NCBI GenBank assembly: GCA_051294375.1
Contig: CM119270.1
Location: 17,420,893 to 17,484,892 of the forward strand
From: Paraspadella gotoi
Lineage: Eukaryota > Chaetognatha
Direction of reading: 5' to 3'
Length of the DNA: 64,000 nt
Shown here: in pieces, positions 31,460 through 42,630 of the stretch
Layout of the letters: each line of letters starts with the position of its first letter
Numbering within the stretch: the stretch's first letter is position 1
Program-made: the position numbers and the translations under genes
The notes under the pieces: model-generated
What the model was told of the DNA's origin: nothing
The model's input: the letters and a program-made list of their open reading frames with translations, nothing else
The model's database searches: none

Positions 31460-33125
31460 AGTGCAAATGGCATCGAGCAATGTTTACAACTACCCACTTT
31501 TGGTTTTGAATTATTACCTGGAGACTCGGAGGATTACTTACTACTAATTGATAAAAATAATGATAAAAATAATGATTAAAAATAATGATTAAAAATAATG
31601 ATTGATATAATTATATTGGGATTAAAGAGCCGAAATCCATGAAGGGTATAGGTTCCCAACTGATTACATGTCTATTTTACTTAAAAAACGATATAGAAAT
31701 GTATATATTTTAACATATACTTTCAAATTACATTACGAAATATAAAGGTGCCCACGTATGAACCTTATATCGATTTAATTAACAGAAAAAATACCATTCG
31801 GGGAAACTACTTGGAATCATCAGGGGAGACCTTCGTACATTCCCGAGAGCGGTTTATAAATTTTTTCCAAAGCACGTTTTTGAGAAAATTGAATTTAAAA
31901 AAAAAATTTTTTTGAAGAAAATTTAAAAAAAAATCAAGTACAACTGTATTTAAAGCAAATAAGTAAAATTATGTATTCATCCTAATGCATTTTTCAAGAC
32001 CTTTCAGATGAACCCATTCCCATCGTTTTAAGATAATTCATTCACGAGATAATCGGCTTACAATAGGGGGAGGAGCAATCTCTATAAAAAAGTATTTTAA
32101 TGCCGTTATGCCTGTGGGGAGTTTTTCAATTTATGTCGTTGCGTAATTGCGCAAAAAGAGTCAACAAAAATCTTACATGCCTTCCCATATAAGTGAAAAA
32201 ACCTTTTCTGTTGAAGAAAGTAAATATTTAATGGGCTGCCAGCTATGAAGCGATTCGAGATGGCGGCTTTGGACTGAGACCAATGAGAGTGAACGAGAGA
32301 GATGAGAGATAGAGAGTACGAGAGGAAGAACGAGAAGCGCCATGAATGAATTCACGTCGTCTTAGACCGAGTCACTGGTTAATGCGTCCTCGAAGCGAAT
32401 GGGTCCAGGTTTGGCAGGCGTGGAACTTAAGGGCAGTTCGGGAGAGAAGATGCATAGGGGCGATTAGCGGTGGCAGAACGAAGCGACGGATCCAGAGGAG
32501 AGAGAAGATGAGAGAGAATGACGAGATGATGAAAACGAGGAGAGAGAGAATGAGAGAGAAGAGAGAAAGAAATAGCCATGGAAATTGGTGTGGAGTAGAG
32601 AGTGAAGAGGTGAGGAGATGAGAGACCTGAAGAAATTTCAGCTCCTAATTTTTTTCCCTTTTTTTTTCGCCACGAAAGTTGAGGATTTGTTAAGTCAATA
32701 AATATTAACCGAGAAGAAAGAACTGACAACTCAATATACGACATGGGTGGCTGAAAAAAAAAACTGCTGGGACAGATGGCGTGAGTCATTAGAATCCCTG
32801 GTGAAGAGGAAATGACGTCATGACGTGATTTGCGAAAAATGAAGTTGTTGGCAATTAACTTCCGGTCGCGCGTTTCATAATTATTATTAGTTTAATTTTT
32901 TATCCGTGTTTTAAAATGGTTTATTTCATGTAGGATTAAGCTAAAGACTTTTTTCATGTTGGCGCTAATATAGTACAATGGTCTCTCAAGATTTTATTTC
33001 TTTTCTACTTTTTAAAAAAATTTATTACTAGTATTGATTTTATTAGGATTTTGTTAATTAAATCTCTCTCGATCTCGATCTTTCAATATTCAAAAAAAAG
33101 TAAATTTATGTTTATTTTTTATGAT
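31460..33125. other. No gene recognised
   Basis: AT-rich except for 32230-32630, a purine-rich stretch with a plus-strand open frame at 32346-32621. That frame dissolves into GAGAGA-type sequence and has no motif I recognise, so I do not call it a gene. Confidence 0.45.
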
Positions 33126-33131
33126 TTTAAT

Positions 33132-33381
33132 GTGGCGGTATATTCACACCGCCTCACGTCCACCATCCTTCAGCCAAATCCATTGGCTCAGAGGGGGAAC
33201 ACACCATCCCAGGCGTAGTGTTCCATCCACAGTCCTAACGACTTCCCTCTGCGTTGGCAAAGCGAGACCGTCCTAGGGTAACCGCGCCAGTGACTGGAGG
33301 CGTCACTGAGGGTCGGAAGCCCCCAAAGCCAACAGTGAGATGCCCCATCCCAATGGGCATCACAGGCACCCCGGCTGTTGC
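33132..33381 (-). repeat. Interspersed repeat R5, minus copy
   Basis: Reverse complement of 5720-5965 with small differences (for example the CAAATCCATTGGCTCAGAGG region). It lies directly upstream of the Penelope-like fragment. Confidence 0.65.
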
Positions 33382-33479
33382 TGTATTATATTTATTTTTA
33401 TTGTGATCCGTCGGATCGATTTCAGCAGCACACGAAACCATATCGTGATGCCCGCCGGTCATTACTTTGTCCGCTGTAA

Positions 33480-34140
33480 GCCGAGCATACGGTAAATACT
33501 GCCATGTATTTAGAGAAACAGACTGTCTCGTGCTGTCCCATGACCCGAAACTGGTTCTCAAAGGGTATTAGAGAGGCAATATACATCAAAGCCCTCGAGC
33601 CCTCTTTGAATCGTGATGGAGGACGATTCGACCTCCCTCCAAGCTATGTTCGCTTATCAAAAGCGTGGTGGAGGCCCCGCCACCACCACGCCCGCACAAT
33701 GATTCCCCTATTTCCACTCAACGAAATAGGCGGAGACCTTGAACAGGCAATGGACAGACGATGCCTCTTCCTCAAATGTAGCAAACTCAGTCCCTTCCTC
33801 TGGGAATGAGCGCCGCCCAAAACGGCGGCTACAGGAGGAGGAGAGGAGCCCGACACTCCTGTCGCAAAAGCGGCAAGAACGGACAACCGCCCGCCTCGCC
33901 AGCAGCGAGAAGAGGGCATCGGCAGGCGTATCAGGCCAGAGAGACATTCGAATAGCACTTGGGCTCTTCCCGCAGGGAACTCTTCCTGACGCATCCATGA
34001 CAAGCCTCAATCCAACTGTCATCTCAGCCTATGACATGCCAATGACCCGCCTCATCGATCATGCCTCTCATTTGCCCATGCCAAGGGGGGCCAGTCATTT
34101 TGAGCTCTATCTTTACTTCTCAATTTCACTTATTACTTAC
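33480..34140 (+). pseudogene. Penelope-like element fragment (GIY-YIG endonuclease C-terminus)
   Basis: The ORF at 33504-33809 contains NWFSKGIREAIYIKALEPSL followed by NRDGGRFDLPPSY. This REAIYI...PSLNRDGGRFxLP signature is the C-terminal part of the GIY-YIG endonuclease domain of Penelope-like retroelements. The preceding frame (RETDCLVLSHDPKLVLKG) is the likely continuation after a frameshift. The catalytic GIY/YIG part and the RT are absent. Downstream, 33739-34143 stays open on the plus strand with no recognised domain and may be 3' element sequence. The hammerhead motif about 360 bp further on supports the assignment. Confidence 0.5.
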
Positions 34141-34289
34141 TAACTCATCTCTCAAATCTATCCTTTCAATTTCAAATTTCCTGTTTCACTCTCACTAATT
34201 ATTAAGTAGATTAATTGTTATACTTCACTAATATTCATCAGTTAAAAATTTTTCTTATTGTTATATCATTACACAATGTAAAGATTTTG

Positions 34290-34490
34290 CACTGTTTTCT
34301 CTCTCTTCTCTCTCTCTTCTCTCTCTCTTCTCTCTTTTTTCACCATTTCACTTCTTTTCACAACTTACTCTGTCTTTTTTCTCAACTTCAGCCTGTCCTC
34401 ACCAATTGACCACTGTCCTTTCTAAACTCTGTGTTGGAAACTTTGCCCTCTCTCTCTCTCTGTTTTATCTCTCTTTCTCTCTTCCTTTAC
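34290..34490. repeat. CT-rich tracts
   Basis: TCTCTCTCTTCT-type low-complexity DNA at 34297-34340 and 34449-34485, between the Penelope-like fragment and the ribozyme. Confidence 0.7.
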
Positions 34491-34502
34491 ACAAAAATAT
34501 TT

Positions 34503-34560
34503 TCAAAGTTCACTAACGCTGATGAAGGCTTGAAATGAAGCCGAAACATGTCTGTTTTTG
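34503..34560 (+). ncRNA. Type I hammerhead ribozyme (Penelope-like element)
   Basis: All core elements are present in order: CTGATGA (34519-34525), stem II GGCTT...AAGCC with a six-base loop, GAAA (34543-34546), a minimal stem III in ACATGT, and a GTC cleavage triplet with the cut expected after 34552. Stem I can form from AACG/TGTT plus CAAA/TTTG, separated by an internal loop on the 5' side. A very short stem III is characteristic of hammerheads in Penelope-like elements and animal retrozymes. It is followed by AATTAAATAAAATCG. Folding is by eye. Confidence 0.7.
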
Positions 34561-34844
34561 AATTAAATAAAATCGTTGTCAAAACTAAACTCAAACTGTC
34601 TCTAATATATTTTTATATATATTTTTATGATCAGGCGTAAAAGCAAAATGACGATAAAACGAAAAAAAAATAAAGATAGACCAACGGGGTTTATTATAAA
34701 GATAATTTAATTCAATTTTTAAATCAACTTTGATAAGAAATTAATAACATTATTCTTATTACAGGTATGCGGGTCGTTTTCTAATATCTGAAGAGACAGT
34801 AATTACTGTTATGTGTTAGTGACAGAACCGTTCAATGTAAGCAG

Positions 34845-34995
34845 TCCCTGAGCTTCGGATCAGATTGTAACGCCGCGTTACAGGCGGGTTAAGCGCCCCG
34901 TCCCTCTTAACTTCGAGGCGGCCACCGGGCTAGAACCCCGGACCTTTGGGATGGGAGGCGAATGACTTGCCTCCGACACCAATGGCCGCTTTATT
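34845..34995 (-). mobile_element. SINE-like repeat B, best copy
   Basis: On the minus strand: GGCCATTGGTGTCGGAGGCA (A-box-like), GGGGTTCTAGCCCGG (B-box-like), then AAGAGGGACGGGGCGCTTAA and GCGGCGTTACAATC. Related to 10195-10345 and 12880-12985. Confidence 0.5.
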
Positions 34996-35381
34996 TTACA
35001 AAACCTAAAATCTTGATTAACTAAATTGAAAGTTTTAAAACGAGTTCACATTCCTCGCCATATTAAATCGCAGTCTCAACTCAAGGTGTACCCGCAAATC
35101 TCGTTCGAGTTTAAAGTTCTTAGGACCCTCCATGTTGTCCGCCTGTCCGCCAACGACGGAAGTATGGAAAAACGCTCTGGCTTGATTACTCATCCTCGAT
35201 ACTAAGTGCAGTTAGTTAATTCTTTTATACCGTCTAACTTTTTCTCTTGCCACAGAAGAACCGACTGTCGTAAATTCTATCGCGCCGCTACGTCTTTTCC
35301 TCGTCTTTGCCATGACGTATTTGTCACGACGTCTTTGCCACAACGTCTTTGTCACGACGTCCTTGCCACACCATCCCTCAC

Positions 35382-35507
35382 CTGGATCTCGTTCCATATG
35401 TCCGTCCTCTCGCGCTGCAGCAGCGCCATCATTCCCCGCAAATCTCCGGTGAGACGCGGAAACAAAAGACGCATGAGCCTCGCTTCCAAAGAATCCTCGT
35501 CACGTCG
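35382..35507 (-). CDS. Isolated coiled-coil exon, gene B
   Basis: A 126-nt minus-strand exon, phase 0 at both ends. It follows a long pyrimidine tract (35511-35640) with acceptor CCTCGAG and ends ATCCAG|GTGAGG. It encodes RRDEDSLEARLMRLLFPRLT and GMMALLQRERTDIWNEIQ, a helical, charged segment. No partner exon is secure: the next possible acceptor downstream (CTTAG near 35202) would give only three codons before a stop. Style and GC content resemble gene A. Family unknown. Confidence 0.5.
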
Positions 35508-35756
35508 CTCGAGGAGAGGAGATGGATGGGGAGAGAGGGGATGGGGAGAGAGGGATGGTGGGGAGAGGGATGTGGAGAGAGGAAGGGAAGTCGGGTCGAG
35601 ACAAGCTATGCGGTTGGAGGGGGTGGAATGAAGGAGGTGGATGATTGATAGGAGGGTGATTGGCAAAAAAATAAAGTGGACTGCGTCGATCCATTTGTCA
35701 ATTTGTAAAAAGAAATAGTATGTCTCGTTCAGAACAGTATAGTATACAATAGTATG

Positions 35757-36375
35757 AAATTGGTACAACCAATATAAAAATTATCCATTCATTTAATAAA
35801 TAAGCTATCTTGCCCCTGACTTTGGACAGGCTTTGGTGGTTTAAGGCCTCCATCACTCTTACAAGATAATTACATAGCAGGTCCCTGCAAGCTTTCAATC
35901 AAGACTCTCTCACAGTCCCGTTTATTCACTCCCAGAGTACCTGGCTTCCCTATCAATGAAGTGGAAAATATTTCAAAGAATGTTTCAATTGTATGAAAAT
36001 TGTATATTAGGAAACGGTAAAACCAATATACAAATTATCCATTCTTTTAATAAATAAGCTATCTTGCCCCTGATTTTGGACAGGCATAGCATAGCAGGAT
36101 CATGCCAGCTTTCAATCAAGCCGCTTTTCATCTAGATTATTTACACTCAAAGTACCTGGGTTTCCCTATTAATGCTTCGAAAAATGTTTCAATTTTCCAA
36201 AAAAACCCACTTTTTTAAGTATTACATCGGGGAATACTAACTTGTATTGGCATCAAAATACAATGAGCTGAACTTTATGAAATTGGTACAACCAATATAA
36301 AAATTATCAATTCATTTAATAAATAATCTATCTTGCCACTGACTTTGGATAGGCTTTGGTGGTTAAAGGCCTGTT
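35757..36375 (+). repeat. Interspersed repeat R6, three tandemly spaced copies
   Basis: Copies begin GAAATTGGTACAACCAATAT (or AAACGGTAAAACCAATAT) at about 35757, 36010 and 36277. Each runs through CTATCTTGCCCCTGA, with the first two continuing to CAAAGTACCTGG/CAGAGTACCTGG. The third is cut short at about 36375. Confidence 0.7.
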
Positions 36376-36379
36376 TGAT

Positions 36380-37150
36380 AAACATCGTATAAACAAGGAA
36401 ATTCCGAGAGCGAGATTTAATAAGGATTCATCATCGAAGGAGGAAAAACTAAAAATGGAGAGAGTAATCAATGGCTTCCGGTAATCGTGTGAAGTGTGAG
36501 GTGTGAGGTATGAGGTGTCTTTCTTCATCGCAGAACCGAAGAGATGGTAGAGACGGAATTTTGCAAAGAGAGATAGAGAGAGAGAGAAACAAAAAGATTA
36601 AGTCTTCACCCTAACCATTGTCACGGCATTTTTCAATTGCGTTTATGCCTCAGCTTCTCTTACTTTACCGTATCTTTCTTTCGATTTAGCTCCGAGGAAT
36701 CCTTCCTCATCCTCCTCTTCCTCCTCCTCTTCCTCCTCATGCCCCTTCCTCCTCATCCTCTTCTTTCTCCTTGGGGATATACTCAGAACCGATTAAAAAT
36801 ATTATGATTCTCTTTTCTTTATATTTGACCTCCGAAAATGCATGTCCCTTCTTCCGTAACGAATTTGACTTTCAAACCTTTCTTTTAATAAAAGACAGAG
36901 AGACATAGAGACAGACAGACAGAAAATCTTCTTATAGAGTCCGTGACTAAAAATACCCAAGAAAAGAAAGGAAAGTTTCATCCCGAAAAAAAAACCATTT
37001 TCACTTTTCGTTGTCATTAGTGAGACTTTTTTTCGATTCACTTCACACAATCTTTTTAGAGAGACTTTCTCCGGTGTTTCTTTGTAAAAAAAAAAATAGT
37101 TGAATTCGTTTCTGGGTGAAAACCTTAATTTCCCTAAATCAACGCGTGTT
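36380..37150. other. No gene recognised
   Basis: Mixed AT-rich and pyrimidine-rich DNA including CCTCCTCTTCCTCCTC at 36705-36765. No exon could be supported. Confidence 0.45.
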
Positions 37151-37193
37151 TGCATAACTCTTTTCTCCTTTGTTTTTCTTTTAAACATTTAAC

Positions 37194-37690
37194 CAATCAG
37201 TTATTTTTTTTGGGGGCGGGTGTGTGGGGGGGGGATGTTTTTTCTTCTTATTGCGTCGTAGTTAAATTAACATTGGATCGCGTAATCTCGATCCATGTAA
37301 ACTATGTTTATCTAATTTTTTTCCTTTTCTATGTAGAATTTCACTTTCCTTTAACTTTAATGTTTTGGCAGGTTTTTTTCAAATGCGTTGGAAGAAAGAA
37401 AGAAACAAATAAAGAAAGATAGAAAGAAAAAAAAACCTCAGACAATCAGTTATTTTTTTGGGGGCGGGTGTGTGGGGGGGGGGATGTTTTTTTCTCTTAT
37501 TGCGTCGTAGTTTAAATTAACATTGGATCGCGTAATCTCGATCCATGTAAACTATTTTTATCTAATTTTTTTCCTTCTTCTATGTAGAATTTCACTTCCT
37601 TTAACTTTAATGTTTGGCAGTTTTTTTTCAAATGCGTTGGAAGAAAGAAAGAAACAAATAAAGAAAGATAGAAAGAAAAAAAAAGAACGA
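37194..37690 (+). repeat. Direct tandem duplication, about 245 bp
   Basis: 37194-37436 and 37442-37690 are near-identical. Both start CAATCAGTTATTTTTT and contain a G-rich core (GGGGGCGGGTGTGTGGGGGG), GGATCGCGTAATCTCGATCC and GTTGGAAGAAAGAAAGAAAC. A third copy lies at 49633-49905. The G-rich core is a candidate G-quadruplex. Confidence 0.75.
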
Positions 37691-37959
37691 AGGGAAAGAA
37701 AAAAAAGAAAAAAGAAAAAAAAAGAAAGAAATCGTACGAATGTGTTATTTTAGATATTGTCAAAGGAAGAGAGAGAGACAAACGACAAAACAGAGAGAGA
37801 GAGACGAATGAGAGAGAGAGATTAGAGGGAGCTGAGAAGAGGAGANNNNNNNNNNNNNNNNNNNNNNNNNAGAACGAAGGAAGAAAAAAGAAAGAAAAAA
37901 GAAAAAAGAAAGTAAAAAGTACGAATGAGAGAGAGAGAGAGAGATCCTTGATCAACGTC

Positions 37960-40900
37960 TTTTCATTTTTATGAATTTTTATGAAGACAGAAAAAGGAAG
38001 GAAAAATTCTTTCTCGGTCGGGATTGAATTGAGCGGAAACCTTGAGAACGACGACGATGACGATGACGACCAGGACGACGACGACGACGACACCGACGAC
38101 TACGACGACGACGACGATGATGAAAGGTCGACGATCATCATGATGAGGATAAAGAAATTGTTGATTTTAAAGATAAACTGATGAAATCGCAATAAAAATG
38201 AAAACGACAACGATGATGATGATGACGATAATCATGATAATTATGATGATCATGATGACGATTATCATTATAAAGATGATGATTATGATTATGAAGATGA
38301 TGATGACGATGATAATGATGATGATGACGATGATAATGATGATGATGATGTCGTTCAAGTTCAAGTCGAGAAAGCCTTTCAAGTCAAGTCTAGTCGAGAT
38401 TAAAATGAGTTAGAAAATGAATTAGAAAAGCGAATGGAATCGAATTGTCTAAAATGAACAAAGTGGCATTCATTTTTATAGAGAGAGAAACTTGGTTACA
38501 TTTGTAAACAAAATCAAATAAAAAATAATTTAAAATAATTTATTAGCGGGCAATGGAATTTCTAAAGAATACTCAGGATCTCCACTCTAACAAGGACGAG
38601 TTAAAAAATAGCTTAACATATAGCAAGATTGAAAAGATTATAAAAACAATAATAGCAAGAATAAAAACCAACAATCCATATAACGATGCAGACGTCAAAA
38701 TAATGTTTGGTCAAATTCGATCGAATGTTTTGTGATAATAACTGATATTCGGATTCAATTATCTGTAGTTCGCGGGTTCTAGTCTCGGTTGTCGGGGGAA
38801 TAGAGCTTGGACATTGGACAATGGACCTTGGACAGCTGTCGAGGTCATTTTTTTTCCTTCTCGAGTCTCGAGTCTCGATTTTTAAGACAACAGTCTTCAG
38901 CTCAGAGTCTCCAAACCCTAGGTCCCTTAAAATACGGTAGGAATCATTTAGATTGCGTCTCGCCGACGACGACAACAACAACGACGTAAACCAAGATAAC
39001 GACGACGAGGAAAATGATGACGCGGACTACGATAACGACGACGATAATGACGACGATTATAATGACGAACGTCACTTCCGGCGATAAGGACGACGACGAG
39101 AAAATTCGAGAAGAATTTTGATGAGACGGAACTCGTCGATTCTCTCCGTCGGGACGAAAGAGGAAGGGAGGGGGATAGGCGGAGGAAGGGAGGAAGGAGG
39201 AAGAGATACGAGGAAGGAGGAAAGAGAAGATGGATGGGAGGAAGAAGGAAGAAAGGAAAGGTAGAGAAAGGAAGAAGAGATTAGAGTAAATAGAAAGAGA
39301 TTAGATGAAAAAAAAGGAAAGAGAAGATAGATGGAAAGAAGGAGAAAAGCGAAGATAAATGGAAGGAGGAATGGAAAGAAGTTGAAGATATAAATTTAAA
39401 AAGAGAAAAAACATTTTAAACAGGGGTGCTCTATTACAATATACCTCAGGGTTACCCCAAGGGGCTACCCCGAGGTTAATAGATTTTTGAGATTTTAACG
39501 AGTACTCCTAAAGCTAATCCTATTTAAGAATGATAAAACTTACCCCCAAAGGTAGAAAAAAAGGCGATCTGCCATGGGGCTTCCCTTAAATGCTAAAAAA
39601 ATTATATTCCCTGGGGGCATACTACCTATACCTAGTAAGGCGTAGTGAAAGTTACATACGAAAATTCTAAATGTTCAATTATGAACAACATACCATCAGT
39701 GAATATTAATATGTCAAAAAAAATTAATTTTATGTGTTTAATTTTTGCAGTAGCTATATTTATATATATGTACTATCCTTATAAAATCCGAAAACAATTT
39801 AAATATGCTTTTCTTAATTTTGATTGCAGATTTGAATTCCTCGTCAAAGTTGATAAAGAAAAATATAATACATTTTTAAAAATTCTTTCATTAAGCGGGT
39901 TAAACAATTAAAAAAACTACATTTTAATATATAAAAAATTAATTTTCAGTTTAAAAATATGAGCTTTTCTAATTTTTGACCCACTTAATGAAGGAATTTT
40001 TCAAAAAAGAGTTATATTCTTTTTATCACACCTTTTTATGACGAATCCAAATCTGCCAAAAAATTTTTAGAAAAAACTGTTTTGAAAATTTTAATATTTA
40101 TTGGATTAGGTACTAGTATACAATATGGCCACTGCGTAAATTGTAAAAATTTATTATAAATTCTTTTTTAATTCACACATAAATGTTATTAGTATACATG
40201 TTGTTCATCTCCTCATCTTAGAATTTTAATTAAGCTTAAATTTAAAAATTTTACTAACGGCCTAAACTACCTAGGTATAAAGTTTTTGCACTGTCCCCAA
40301 AGGCCATCCTTGGTATCACCCCTGGCCCCTCACGTCTCCCCTCGCCGTCTTGCCAGGGGGAAGTTTTAATCTACGTTATACCTGAATAAAACAGAAATAA
40401 AAGCATGAGAAAAACACTCCCCAAGATTAAACAAACAAAATTGGGAAAGAAGACTAATGACTGAACTGCGTGAGTAAGAGGAATTTCAAGAAGAGTGGAA
40501 AGTAGACTGCGTGAGTAAGAGGAATTTCCCGAAGAGTAAATGGTGACTCGCGTGAGTAAGAGAATTTCAGAAGAAGTGAATGTGTGAACATGGCGGAGTA
40601 AGAGGAATTTCAGAAGAGTGAAAGTGACCTGCGTGAGTAAGAGGAATCTTCAGAAGAGTGAATGTGACTGCGTGCAGTAAAGAGGAATTTCAGAAGAGTG
40701 AAAAGTGCTGCGTGAGTAGAGGAATTTCGAAGAGTGAAATGTGACTGCGTGAGTAAGAGGAATTTCAGAAGAGTGAATGTGACTGCGTGAGTAAGAGGAA
40801 TTTCAGAAAGTGAAAGTGACTGCGTGAGTAAGAGGAATTCGAAGAGGAATTGACTGCGTGAGAATAAGGAATTTCAGAAGAGTGAATGTGACTGCGTGAG

Positions 40901-42605
40901 TAAGAGGAATTTCAGAAAGAGTTGATGTCTCGAAGGCCCGGTGCATTAAAAAAGCGATAAAATTGTGACGTATTGACTCAATTTTTGTCGCATGATACGC
41001 TCTATGGCGTGTTGACGCACTCACCCGCGCATTAGAGAGCTCCGTGAGTCATTGACTCACTCTCGGCTCTTTTAGGAGAGCTCCAAAGACGCATTAACTC
41101 ACTCTGTGGCGCATTGCACGCACTCTCTGGTCGCTTTGGAGAGCTCCAAGACGCATTCTACTCATTGTAGGCGCATTGACGCACTCTCGGTCGCTTTGGA
41201 CTCGCCTCTTTGACAATGATGATCTCTGGCGCCGCCAAGGCCCAACAGAATCTCATTTTCGTGGCGTATGTTCATTTTTCATTTTTCATTTTTTCATTTT
41301 TCATTTTTCATTTTCGTCTCTTCATTAAAACAAAAACAAAAATTAGGTTGTGAATTAAATAGAAGCGAAACAAAAGAAGATAAACGATGATGAAGATGAT
41401 GACTTTACTGTTGAAGATGATCGTTGCTGAGGAAGTTGGGGACGAAACTAGAAATGAGAGACAGAGTTGGGTTGTCGAGGAATCAACCCGGGACCTACTG
41501 GAGTGAACAAGACATTCATCCGACTTGTAAGGAGGAGATGAGATAAGCGAGGAGATGACGGAAAATGATGACAAGAAAAGATGACAAAATGACTTAAAGA
41601 AAGACTGAAAAACTAAAATTAAAAAGGCAAAAAAGTTGCAAGAAGGAAGAAGGTGAGTGAGGGAAAATCGACAGTCGTCTGAAAAAATGCGATGGGTAAA
41701 GAACAACATCAAAGAACAGCGGTAAGAAGAACAACATCAAAGAACAGCAGTAAAAAGAATAACATCAAAAGAACAGCGGTAAAGAACAGCAAATGGTAAC
41801 TGGGATGTGCAGAACAATAAAAGCAAGGGACGAAAGAGAAGGACAACAGCAAAGATTAACAGCAAATGGCGATAGAAATGAAGTACAGCGAAGGACGACA
41901 GTAAAGGAGAACAGCGAAAGGACAACAAAGGACAACTGCCAAGTTCGACATCGGAGGCACAAAGCGAGCGACCTTTGTCGAAGGTTAATCCGTTCACGAC
42001 GAAGCGTCCTTTCCTGATACTGAGATGGAAGGAAGGGTGAGGCTAGGGAGGGAAAGATGAAAGGAAGAGGTCTGAAAGAAATAAAACACAGGAAGATAGT
42101 AGCGAAGAAAAAAAAAATAAAAAGGGAGATGGAAATAAAATACTGATAAAGTGAAATGTAAAAGAGCACGGGACAGTCATGGGCAATGTGAGAATCAAAC
42201 AGGACAAAAATGAACAGAAAATTCGAAGAAAATTAAAAATAAATGAAGAAAAAATCGAAAGAAAAATAAAAAAGATAAGAAGAAATAAATAAAATGAATG
42301 CAAAGAATGAAACACCCTGGAGAAATGAAAAGAGAAAGATAATGACAGACGACATTGATCTGGCCGTTCCAAAGTCGAGATGAATCTCTTAGGAACGTCG
42401 CAAAAGACCACTCTTTTTTCTTTTTCTCTTTTCAGAGCTGTCCCTTTGTATTTCCAGTTTTATGTTTATTTTTATCTTCCTCTCTCTTTATCGGCTCTAT
42501 AGTTCTCCGATTATCCGCCATTTTTATTTGTTGTTGTTTTTTTTCCGCTTATTTACTTTTCTTTCTTTCGCCGTTTATTTTTTGCATAATGTCCAAACAT
42601 CGGCC
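37960..42605 (+). repeat. Large duplicated block, copy 1
   Basis: Contains GAC/GAT repeats (38045-38360), 38550-40380 (AT-rich, with short minus-strand exon-like text near 38880-38985), the 38-bp minisatellite (40465-40925), a TTGACTCA-rich stretch (40930-41220) and an A/AACA-rich tract (41340-42000). It corresponds to 50110-52560 for its first half. Its second half (40200-42605) corresponds to both 42631-45560 and 52410-55330. It ends at a 25-N gap. Confidence 0.7.
40465..40925 (+). repeat. 38-bp minisatellite, copy 1
   Basis: About 12 imperfect units containing GTGACTGCGTGAGTAAG followed by AGGAATTTCAGAAGAG. The same array has about 6 units at 43083-43318 and about 22 at 52868-53722. Confidence 0.8.
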
Positions 42606-42630
42606 NNNNNNNNNNNNNNNNNNNNNNNNN

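Noticed and set aside
32346-32621. Plus-strand frame with Arg/Trp-rich start as a LINE reverse transcriptase tail
   Set aside because: No RT or endonuclease motif could be recognised, and the second half is simple GAGA-type repeat.
35037-35190. Minus-strand frame starting MSNQARAFFHTSVVGG as an exon of gene B
   Set aside because: Its phase does not fit the exon at 35382-35507, and no independent start or promoter evidence exists.
38167-38413. Ile/Val-rich or Met-rich membrane-like ORFs
   Set aside because: Products of (GAT)n/(ATC)n repeats.
38880-38985. Minus-strand text NLNDSYRILRDLGFGDSELK as an exon
   Set aside because: Protein-like, but no clear acceptor or donor, and the flanks are CGA/GAC repeats; noted only as a possibility.
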